Below, one piece after another: positions 17,306 to 23,582 of a stretch of 28,056 nucleotides of DNA. The stretch is from Planctomycetota bacterium (GTDB lineage Bacteria > Planctomycetota > Planctomycetia > Pirellulales > Pirellulaceae), in contig JAJRVM010000350.1 in assembly GCA_024277285.1 (NCBI GenBank), positions 1 to 28,056 of the forward strand. Direction: 5' to 3'. Position 1 is the first letter of the stretch. Each line of letters opens with the position of its first letter. The notes beneath the pieces are model-generated. The model made no database searches, was not told the origin of the DNA, and was given only the letters and a program-made list of their open reading frames with translations. The position numbers and the translations under genes were made by a program.

Positions 17306-17865
17306 GGAGCTCTGGTCAAACCCGAGCGGATCCTCGCTGAGCCAGCGCCCGACCCCTGCATCATACCAGCGGGCGCGGTTGTATTGGAGGTCGGTGGCGG
17401 TGTCGAGCTCGCGGCTGGTGAACAAGTAACGAGTCAGCGAGGTGTCGCCGCTGCCGTACGTGTCGTAAGTGTAATGGACGGCGATCGTGCCGTCCTGCTT
17501 CGCCAGGTCGCGGACGCTGCCCAGGTTGTCGACCAGCGGCCAGAGTGTGCGCGAGGCGTCGCGTAGCTTGGGAATCTTTCCCGAGCGCAGACAGGCTTCC
17601 GCCTGCTGAGACGTTTCTATTGCAGTAAAGCCGATACAAGCTGCAAACCGCATTGCGCCCGGGATGGAATCCCAGGCCACATGCCAGGCTGGCCACCTTC
17701 ACCAGCCGGTTGCGATAGTCCCACTCGTACTCCGTCACCTCGCCGGTGCTGATGCGCTGCGTGCGGTTGCCGTTATTGTCGTACGTGTACGTCTCGTCCG
17801 TCTGAAACGTGTGCGTACCCGAAGTGAGTTGGCTTTTCGCATTGTAGCCGAGATCGACCCGTTTC
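17306..17865 (-). pseudogene. RHS-repeat protein remnant, interrupted
   Basis: Two RHS pieces remain on the minus strand. The upstream piece (about 17691-17865) reads HTFQTDETYTYDNNGNRTQ and VTEYEWDYRNRLVKV, the YD-repeat pattern. The second (about 17306-17560) reads LWPLVDNLGSVRDLA, TRYLFTSRELDTATDLQYN and ARWYDAGVGRWLSEDPLGF, the conserved RHS core just before the variable C-terminal tip. A 130-bp hairpin-rich insert lies between them, and the second piece is in another frame. The N-terminal part of the gene, any signal peptide and the polymorphic tip are missing. The tip is replaced by the IS66 fragment. It cannot make a functional RHS polypeptide. Confidence 0.8.
17561..17690. repeat. hairpin-rich insert inside the RHS remnant
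   Basis: This stretch breaks the RHS similarity and shifts the frame. It contains several short hairpins: GGGAA-tc-TTTCCC near 17570-17582, CAGGC-ttcc-GCCTG near 17592-17605, and GGGAT-gga-ATCCC near 17661-17675. Such a string of small GC-rich stems in 130 bp is the structure of REP/BIME-type repeats. Only one copy is present in the window, so the repeat identity is inferred. Confidence 0.45.
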
Positions 17866-18167
17866 TCCGCGACACGTTCGTACCACTTTGCGTACCGCCA
17901 ACTCGTTTTCCAATGGGATGGGTGTACCACTGCAAGCGCAAACGAATTCGCGAACACGATCGACCTGGCACGTCTAAACGTTCAAGCGTCACGCCGTCAC
18001 ACACTGCACGCCGTGTAAACTGCCCAAGATTCTGAGTGTCTCCCTTTTTCCTGGGTGTCTCCCTTTTTCCCACTCCTGCCCTGTGCCAGGGCACTCTGCG
18101 CCGGGGCATATCACCGTACTGGAGTGATAGATTAACAGGCACAAACGCACACGACGGTGAGGAGCCA
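17866..18167. other. gap between the RHS remnant and the small membrane gene
   Basis: About 300 bp without a supportable gene. Frames on both strands are short and Arg/Thr-rich. The notable structure is a 19-bp tandem duplication at 18033-18070. Confidence 0.45.
18033..18070. repeat. 19-bp tandem duplication
   Basis: TGAGTGTCTCCCTTTTTCC (18033-18051) is followed directly by TGGGTGTCTCCCTTTTTCC (18052-18070), differing at one base. Read on the minus strand the unit is GGAAAAAGGGAGACAC plus three bases. Similar A-rich GGGA-CAC boxes flank REP-type transposase remnants in related genomes as far as I recall, so this may be an element end. That link is inference. Confidence 0.75.
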
Positions 18168-18332
18168 TCACATCGCGCGCAGTGCGACCAACAGCAGGAA
18201 GACACACCAAAGGCCGAGTGCCACGGCACTGACGATCAACAGCCAACGTTGCGGGCGCCGCAGGGAAGGTACAATCTTGTCAACCGCTTGGTCGTTGCGA
18301 GGGACCGTGCCGACTTGCTTGCGTTGGTTCAT
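18168..18332 (-). CDS. 54-aa single-pass membrane protein, translationally coupled
   Basis: A short minus-strand frame of 54 codons starts with ATG at 18330-18332, whose ATGA overlaps the TGA stop of the Minf_1886 family gene (18329-18331). AGCAGGGG precedes the start at a suitable distance. The translation has a charged N-terminus (MNQRKQVGTVPRNDQAVDKI), a basic turn (SLRRPQRW), one hydrophobic helix of about 20 residues (LLIVSAVALGLWCVFLLLVA) and a short LRAM tail. The positive charges before the helix predict the N-terminus in the cytoplasm. The four-base overlap, the ribosome-binding site and the clean helix make it credible despite its size. Function unknown; the coupling suggests it works with the upstream protein. 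Confidence 0.7.
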   Translation of the reverse strand: MNQRKQVGTVPRNDQAVDKIVPSLRRPQRWLLIVSAVALGLWCVFLLLVALRAM

Positions 18333-18754
18333 GCCAGCCCCTGCTCGGGATGCGTAATCTTGAATTCCCGCTCAAAAGCTTCCGCGAAATCAAACACGTC
18401 GTTAAAATCCTCGCGGCGATCGCGATCCGATTTCTTCATCAGACCGATCTCAATCAGGTTATAGACGATCTCGCCGAAATCACTGGTCGACCGAATCCCC
18501 CAGCTCTCCAACACAATGCGCGCCATCAACCCAAACTGTTCCAATGCCATCTGCCGAATCGCCTCGCACAGCTGTTGCCCAGTCAGGTGCGCATCGGCTG
18601 GCGGATCATCCTCGTCTTCTACTTCCTGCTGCTGTCCCATGCCGAGTTCATCTTGAGCATAGGCCAACGATTCGCGTACGAACTGATAGGCATCCAGTTT
18701 GTACCTGGAATCTCGCTTGAGTAGCTGAATGAAGGGATGCGGTTGTCCAGACAT
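18329..18754 (-). CDS. Minf_1886 family protein (Planctomycete/Verrucomicrobia-restricted)
   Basis: 141 residues from ATG 18754; the frame is open to 18832, but the upstream part is Arg-rich and has no better start signal. The ribosome-binding site is weak. Sequence landmarks are YKLDAYQFVRESLAYAQDEL near the N-terminus, HLTGQQLCEAIRQMALEQFG, then ESWGIRSTSDFGEIVYNLIE and LMKKSDRDRREDFNDVFDF. This is the pattern I know from the conserved Minf_1886 proteins (TIGR04138) of planctomycetes and verrucomicrobia. No signal peptide, membrane segment or catalytic motif is seen, so a cytoplasmic protein is expected. Biochemical function is not known to me. It follows the RicT-type gene by about 100 bp and overlaps a small membrane-protein gene by four bases, so the three probably form an operon. 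Confidence 0.85.
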   Translation of the reverse strand: MSGQPHPFIQLLKRDSRYKLDAYQFVRESLAYAQDELGMGQQQEVEDEDDPPADAHLTGQQLCEAIRQMALEQFGLMARIVLESWGIRSTSDFGEIVYNLIEIGLMKKSDRDRREDFNDVFDFAEAFEREFKITHPEQGLA

Positions 18755-18856
18755 GATCGTCGCGTCTTTCGTATAAGTCCGGGCACCAGGACGATTGCGG
18801 CGCCGTGGCAGTTCGCGTATTGCCGCCACCACCGGCCGCCGTTTTACGATCGGTAC

Positions 18857-19693
18857 CTAATCGGATTTTTTTCTTGATTGAGGGTCTTTCTTAATCACCG
18901 ACAAGACATCGTCATGATGGATCAGCATGCGACGATTGTCTTCCATCTGGACCATCAGTTGCTGCGCCAGAATTTCATGCCTCAACACGCGCGCTCGGCC
19001 CTCCTTCGTGACCACATCGGATCCAACCGGAGGCAACGCGCGCTGCAAATCCACGTAGGCAGGATACTCATAGCGCAAGCAGCACTTGAGGCGGCCACAC
19101 CGACCCGAAATTTTATTCGGGTCAAGCGTGGCTTTTTGCACCTTCGCCATCTTCATCGAAACCGGCGGCATCTCAACCAAATGCGATCCACAGCAGACCG
19201 GTTGGCCGCAGTCGCCATAATCGGCCAGCAGCTTAGCTTCGTCTCGAACACCGATTTGTCGCATTTCAATGCGTGTTTGAAACTCGGACGCCAGCCGTTT
19301 GACCAGTCCGCGAAAGTCGACTCGTTGCTCGGCCAGGTAATATACAACTACCCGCTCGCCACCGAAGAGATGTTCGATGTCGATCAACTGCATCGACAGT
19401 CCGAGCTGTTGTACGTGCCGCTCGCACGTTTCAAACTCGTCGCGTTCGTTCGACTTGATATGCGCCAACTCGTTACCATCTTCCGACGTCATCGCGCGCA
19501 AAATCTGACCATGCGGCAAGTCCTTCAGCCGCTCTAGCACCTCGTCCGTCGCAACACAAAGCACATCACCCGCTTCCAGCCCTCGATTGGTTCGAGCAAT
19601 GACGCGATCCCCACGCTGAAAACGATCGTTTCCACGTGGCGAGAGCAACCCGAGCGCTCGCATCGCACCATAGCGGACCACATATTTGACCAT
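18857..19693 (-). CDS. RicT/YaaT family PSP1-domain protein
   Basis: 278 residues from ATG 19693; the frame is open to 19945, but the extra N-terminus is not part of the family. The ribosome-binding site is weak. The PSP1 domain covers about residues 5-150 (GDRVIARTNRGLEAGDVL early, then FGGERVVVYYLAEQRVDF). The C-terminal half carries the cysteine signature GDCGQPVCCGS (Cys 162, 167, 168) and SGRCGRLKCCLRYEY (Cys 199, 204, 205). In Bacillus the related RicT joins RicA and RicF in a [4Fe-4S] cluster complex that affects RNA processing by RNase Y. The conserved Cys suggest cluster binding here too. RicA and RicF are not in the window. A glycine-poor Lys-rich tail ends the protein. Likely first gene of an operon with the Minf_1886 and small membrane genes. 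Confidence 0.88.
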   Translation of the reverse strand: MVKYVVRYGAMRALGLLSPRGNDRFQRGDRVIARTNRGLEAGDVLCVATDEVLERLKDLPHGQILRAMTSEDGNELAHIKSNERDEFETCERHVQQLGLSMQLIDIEHLFGGERVVVYYLAEQRVDFRGLVKRLASEFQTRIEMRQIGVRDEAKLLADYGDCGQPVCCGSHLVEMPPVSMKMAKVQKATLDPNKISGRCGRLKCCLRYEYPAYVDLQRALPPVGSDVVTKEGRARVLRHEILAQQLMVQMEDNRRMLIHHDDVLSVIKKDPQSRKKSD

Positions 19694-19866
19694 GGTCGTC
19701 TCGCAGCTCTTTGTCAGGAAATCGGCCCCGCAACCCAACGCGCTCAATAGATCGTATTGAGCAGCCGCGGCGATGCTGGCAAGTATAGTTGGCTCGGCGG
19801 CCAGCGAAAAGGCGGAAAAGCCATCGCACGCCGTGCCACGCGGACAACGGCTGCCCCAAACTGCGG

Positions 19867-20985
19867 CTATTTTGACCTGTCTTTGCAATAGGCTAACGTG
19901 AGCAGGGCATAGGATGTTACGAGATTCGCATCCCCTTCCAGCCATCGGTCATTCTCGTTGACCCACGAACCGTCGGGGCGCTGCCGCCGAGCTAGGACAC
20001 TGACCAGCTCGGCGCGCCAATCGTGACGCTTACCATCCGCGTCCTCAATGGTCGGTTTCCCCAACGCGTCCAAAGCCTTGGCAAACATGTGGTAATAGTA
20101 GTACAAACCGGCATTGCCGATCCCTGGATTCGTCTGCAGATCGTAGTTCTTGCTGATCCAGCCGACCGCCGCTTTCACGCGTGGATCGTCCGGGCCAACG
20201 CCGGCAAAAATCATGCTCTTGAGCCCGGCATAGGTCATCGAGCCGTAGCTGCGGAGCCCTCCGGTCGCGGTGGTCCCCGCTTGGCTTGTCCCGCCCGCCG
20301 CCGGCGTATAGTAGAACCCACCGTCCGGGTTCTTGGCGCTGAACGGGGTGCGATTATGCTCCGATTCGAGATTCTGACAACGCGAAATGAAAACAAGTGC
20401 GCGCTGGACAGCGGGATCGTCGGCGCCATGGTCCAACGCCTTCAGCGCATCCATAAAAAACGATGTGTTCGAAAGGTCGGGACGCTTGTGCTTGCCGTAT
20501 CCCGAACCGCCGTAACCGAAATCCGACGTATCCGCGCCCTCGCCATCGTCCCTTTGGATCTTGCACACAAACGCATCCGCGCGTTTCAACAACGTGTCAT
20601 AGCGCCCGTCCCGGTTGATCTCGCTGAAACAGAGAATTGCCAGACAGGTCTCGTAATTGCGGTACAGAGTGCCTTCCTGGTAGATCCCACCATCGGCACG
20701 CACGAACTTCTTGAGGTACCTAATCCCCTTAGCCACCGCCGGACTGTCCACGGGACGACCATTACGAATCAGCGCGGTCGTCGCCAACGCCGTTACACCC
20801 GGTCCGGAAAAACCGCTGTAGGACCCATCTTCCGACTGGCCCTTGGTCTCCAGGTACGCAATCGCCTTGGCCACCATCGAATCGTAGACCGGCCGATCCA
20901 CGCCCGAGGGCTCGTCGGCCGCCACTGCCAAAAGGGGGCCGAACCCGATAACCACTAGAATCGCCAACTGAGCCGCATGTTTCAT
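19867..20985 (-). CDS. exported alpha/alpha-toroid repeat protein (prenyltransferase/squalene cyclase-like)
   Basis: 372 residues from ATG 20985, with AGGAG about 9 bases upstream; the frame opens at 21096 without a ribosome-binding site. A signal peptide (LAILVVIGFGPLLAVAADE) opens the protein. The body shows at least five toroid repeats with the typical G-x-W/Y-x-G and helix pairs: AIAYLETKGQSEDGSYSGF, GIRYLKKFVRADGGIYQEG, FVCKIQRDDGEGADTSDFGY, NPDGGFYYTPAAGG, and LARRQRPDGSWVNENDRWLE. The catalytic DxDD of squalene-hopene cyclases is not visible, so enzyme activity is doubtful. Planctomycetes have many such secreted proteins of unknown role. It stands alone, with groES 440 bp upstream and the ricT-type gene 173 bp downstream. 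Confidence 0.85.
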   Translation of the reverse strand: MKHAAQLAILVVIGFGPLLAVAADEPSGVDRPVYDSMVAKAIAYLETKGQSEDGSYSGFSGPGVTALATTALIRNGRPVDSPAVAKGIRYLKKFVRADGGIYQEGTLYRNYETCLAILCFSEINRDGRYDTLLKRADAFVCKIQRDDGEGADTSDFGYGGSGYGKHKRPDLSNTSFFMDALKALDHGADDPAVQRALVFISRCQNLESEHNRTPFSAKNPDGGFYYTPAAGGTSQAGTTATGGLRSYGSMTYAGLKSMIFAGVGPDDPRVKAAVGWISKNYDLQTNPGIGNAGLYYYYHMFAKALDALGKPTIEDADGKRHDWRAELVSVLARRQRPDGSWVNENDRWLEGDANLVTSYALLTLAYCKDRSK

Positions 20986-21254
20986 CTGCGTAATCTCCTG
21001 TCCCAAGGACTTTGGACACTTGCCTGGGCGGTACGGCGAACCGAGTACGAGCCGGCGATGTGCGAAGAACAGTGGTCGTGTCTTGCGCTCTTCCAACCTG
21101 GCGCGACTCGGGCGGTTTCCGCTTGGTTAATCGCCGCGAAGCGGCGTGGCCCCCCCGTAAACGCCCTATACCCCAAGAGGATCTGGGCATTGGGCGGGCT
21201 ACCACATACGAGAAAAGAAACCAAGCCGCATCAGTGGATGCCGCCCCGCTCAAT

Positions 21255-21307
21255 ACTAGCCTATGATAGATCCCGATGGGCACTAGCCTATTGTAGATCC
21301 CGATGGG
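21255..21307. repeat. 27-bp-period tandem repeat
   Basis: ACTAGCCTAT-n-n-TAGATCCCGATGGG occurs at 21255-21280 and again at 21282-21307, the two copies separated by one base and differing at only two or three positions after CTAT. It lies in non-coding DNA between groES and the toroid gene. It could be a duplicated regulator site or slippage. Confidence 0.75.
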
Positions 21308-21402
21308 ATCTTCGCCAAACACCAACCGCATCGGGTATACAAGCATCCAGCAGAACGGGGGGGCTGACAGGAGAACGATTTGCGGGCGCAACGACAGTCC
21401 GC

Positions 21403-21427
21403 GCTCGGCTCGGACGCGCAGCCGAGC
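21403..21427 (-). terminator. GC-rich stem after groES
   Basis: GCTCGGC (21403-21409) and GCCGAGC (21421-21427) form a 7-bp stem with an 11-base loop, one base beyond the groES stop codon. No T-run follows on the minus strand, so it is at best a weak or factor-assisted terminator, or an mRNA-end stabiliser. Confidence 0.3.
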
Positions 21428-21428
21428 A

Positions 21429-21716
21429 TCAGTCCATGACGGCCAAAATGTCGTCTTCGCCCATAATCAGCAATTCTTCGTTGTCTACAACGACCTCAGT
21501 TCCAGCCCATTGGCTGAAAACGATGCGATCTCCCTCGCTCACCTGGTGAGGCACGCGCTTTCCACTCGGCAGCATGCGGCCATCGCCAACCGACAGCACT
21601 CGCCCTTGCTGAGGCTTGTCTCGGGACGAATCGGGCAGGACGATACCGCCGGCTGTCTTATCTTCCGGTGCCATTCGCTTGATAACGACCTTGTCGCCCA
21701 GTGGTTCGACTCTCAT
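21429..21716 (-). CDS. groES: GroES co-chaperonin (Hsp10)
   Basis: 95 residues, full length for the family. The start ATG at 21716 is preceded by AAGGG about 10 bases upstream. Conserved segments: PLGDKVVIKRM at the N-terminus, the mobile loop EDKTAGGIVLPDSS that binds GroEL, QQGRVLSVGDG, VSEGDRIVFSQWAGTEV and a terminal EELLIMGEDDILAVMD. It forms the heptameric lid of the GroEL chamber in the cytoplasm. No groEL gene is in the window: the next gene on this strand is the toroid protein 440 bp away. The gene is therefore solitary. I looked for a CIRCE element (TTAGCACTC-n9-GAGTGCTAA) upstream and did not find one. Confidence 0.95.
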   Translation of the reverse strand: MRVEPLGDKVVIKRMAPEDKTAGGIVLPDSSRDKPQQGRVLSVGDGRMLPSGKRVPHQVSEGDRIVFSQWAGTEVVVDNEELLIMGEDDILAVMD

Positions 21717-21809
21717 TCATGCAGCCCTTGTTCCCGCCTTCTGGAATGGATTCAGGCAGCGCCGATTCGGTGCATTTTTGCCGCGTGTCGCTGACGGGGA
21801 CGACAGCTC

Positions 21810-23291
21810 GTGATTGTTGCATGCCAAGGCTTCGCATTCAAGTGTCAGCACGAATGGAATCCTAGTCGAGCAGCGCGATTCCAGTTGATTTCCAACACAA
21901 ACGATGCCGATGAAGGAACTGGGGAGTTTTTACGGGATTTGCGGACCACACCCCCCTCGCCTGGCGAAACCAACAACCGCCGAATTGGGCTCATGGCAAG
22001 GGTGGGGCATTGGGGGATCATCCAGGTGACCGAAGACCGCCACCAGATCAAGAAGTCGCAAGACGCGTCGATGGCGCCGCGATTTCACGCGGCCCACCCC
22101 CAAACGGCACAGCATGCCAACGAAGCTGCGCCCCCTGCCGCCAAGGTACTGCTCGCGGTCGCCGGCAAGACTCACGTCGGCGATGACCAGTTGCAGCAAC
22201 AAGCTGGCGAGTTGGCTCAACATCTGCGTGACCGTCAGCGCCGCTTGGCAACGCGCGAGGCAACGCTCAACGCCCGGTCGGCAGATTACGACGACCAGCA
22301 GCGCTCGGCCCGATTGTGGTTGCGCGAGCGGCAGACGGAGCTAGACAATCGCCAGGCCGAGTACCAGCGGCAGCTCCGCGAACTGGAAAGTCTTGCGGCC
22401 GGCTACCAGACAACAGCTCAGGCAGCGCAGCGCGTTGCCCAAAAACAGGACCAGCTTGAGGATACCGAACGTGCATTAGTTGACCAACGCAAGCAGCTCG
22501 AAGCCGAACTGGAGAATGTCCAACATCAGGTCGAATGGCTCGAAGCCGCCCGCAGTGCCTGGCAGCGACAGTGTCAGGAGGAACAGCACACGCTCGACCA
22601 ATTGCGCGAACAACTGTTGGATCAACTCCAAGCGAATGAGCAGTTGAATGCGCGTTTGCGTTCACAGCTTGTTCAAGCCCAGGAAGATGCGCAGCCATCC
22701 ACTCAGCTGGACCAACGACAACGCGAAATCGAAATCGAGGCGGCACGGCTCGCGCAACAGCAGGCGGCGTGCGAAGCAGAACGCCTCGCGCTGCTGCGCG
22801 ACCACGAGCTTGCGGCGGCGCGCACCGCGCAGCAACGCCAGTCGATCGCCCTCCATTGGCGCGGGCGCAAACGGGAGATGGAACGACAACGAGAATCGCT
22901 CCGCAGTCGCCAGCAAGCGGTCGACGACCAGGCAGACGCCCTCCGCCTGACGCAAGAGAAACTCGATCGCCAACGATGTGAGCTCACTGAACAACAGATT
23001 GTGGTTCAACACGCCCGCGCGGTAATGAACCGTCAAATCGATGCAGACGATTTTTCGCATCTAGAGCAGGCCGTCACAACGTACGTGCAGTCGAAGCTTG
23101 TCAAAGCGGAACACAGAATCTCCGCCCGCAAATACGAGCTGCAGGAACTGGCCGAATCACTTCGGCAGCAACAGGAAACGCTGAAGGTCCGCCACACACG
23201 CCTGCACGCGCAACTAGCACTGCGACAACGTCAGCTGGACGAACAAGCCGCACAACTGGAACAACGGGAAAAAGAGCTTTGGCGAGCCTAG
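21810..23291 (+). CDS. long coiled-coil protein, Gln/Arg/Glu-rich
   Basis: The frame runs 493 codons from GTG 21810. The true start is uncertain: ATG 21993 or ATG 22071 are possible, none has a strong ribosome-binding site, and the first 88 residues do not resemble the rest. From about residue 125 to the end the protein is almost pure heptad coiled coil rich in Gln, Arg, Glu, Leu and Ala (HLRDRQRRLATREATLNAR, ARLWLRERQTELDNRQAEYQ). It has few glycines or prolines and no membrane segment or signal peptide. The opening segment resembles coiled-coil proteins I associate with planctomycete genomes. A structural or scaffold role is likely from the architecture, but no specific function can be assigned. 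It is divergent from groES with a short intergenic region. Confidence 0.75.
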   Translation: MIVACQGFAFKCQHEWNPSRAARFQLISNTNDADEGTGEFLRDLRTTPPSPGETNNRRIGLMARVGHWGIIQVTEDRHQIKKSQDASMAPRFHAAHPQTAQHANEAAPPAAKVLLAVAGKTHVGDDQLQQQAGELAQHLRDRQRRLATREATLNARSADYDDQQRSARLWLRERQTELDNRQAEYQRQLRELESLAAGYQTTAQAAQRVAQKQDQLEDTERALVDQRKQLEAELENVQHQVEWLEAARSAWQRQCQEEQHTLDQLREQLLDQLQANEQLNARLRSQLVQAQEDAQPSTQLDQRQREIEIEAARLAQQQAACEAERLALLRDHELAAARTAQQRQSIALHWRGRKREMERQRESLRSRQQAVDDQADALRLTQEKLDRQRCELTEQQIVVQHARAVMNRQIDADDFSHLEQAVTTYVQSKLVKAEHRISARKYELQELAESLRQQQETLKVRHTRLHAQLALRQRQLDEQAAQLEQREKELWRA

Positions 23292-23380
23292 CGGACACCA
23301 TGCCTGGCATGCGTTTACCAGAAGCCGAGGTGGATGGAAACGGCACGCAAGATCGGTCGTTCAAGAGTAAGACGGACACT

Positions 23381-23420
23381 AAAAAAGAGCGCCCCGGGAC
23401 CAATATCCCAGAACGCTCTT
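23381..23420 (-). terminator. Rho-independent terminator of the GMG-repeat gene
   Basis: On the minus strand the arms AAGAGCG (complement of 23414-23420) and CGCTCTT (complement of 23385-23391) pair. An inner GGGA/TCCC pairing extends the stem, and a run of six T follows (complement of 23381-23386). It lies about 165 bp after the stop of the minus-strand gene at 23583. On the plus strand the stem is not followed by a T-run, so it mainly serves the minus strand. Confidence 0.65.
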
Positions 23421-23507
23421 ACGAAGTCTTACGGCTTTTTCAAGAACTGTCTCTTGAACAACTCCCGGTAAAAGCAACCAACCTTGATTGTCGTATCGAC
23501 ACTCAAT

Positions 23508-23535
23508 AGATCTGCGACAGGAGATCTGCGACAGG
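23508..23535. repeat. 14-bp tandem duplication
   Basis: AGATCTGCGACAGG occurs at 23508-23521 and immediately again at 23522-23535 without mismatch. It is in the 3' untranslated part of the GMG-repeat gene, between its stop and its terminator. Confidence 0.8.
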
Positions 23536-23582
23536 TTGCCCATCGCCAAGTCGTTGTGCTCCCAGTCACAACTGCCAAACAA

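Larger units (their letters stand above)
20986..21428. other. gap with short repeats between groES and the toroid gene
   Basis: About 440 bp with no credible gene. It holds a small GC hairpin CGCCGC-gaa-GCGGCG (21132-21146), a 27-bp-period tandem repeat (21255-21307) and a stem directly after the groES stop (21403-21427). Frames on both strands are interrupted or compositionally odd. The toroid gene promoter should lie toward 21000-21130. Confidence 0.5.

Noticed and set aside
21717..21809. Search for a CIRCE element upstream of groES
   Set aside because: No TTAGCACTC-n9-GAGTGCTAA-like inverted repeat is present.
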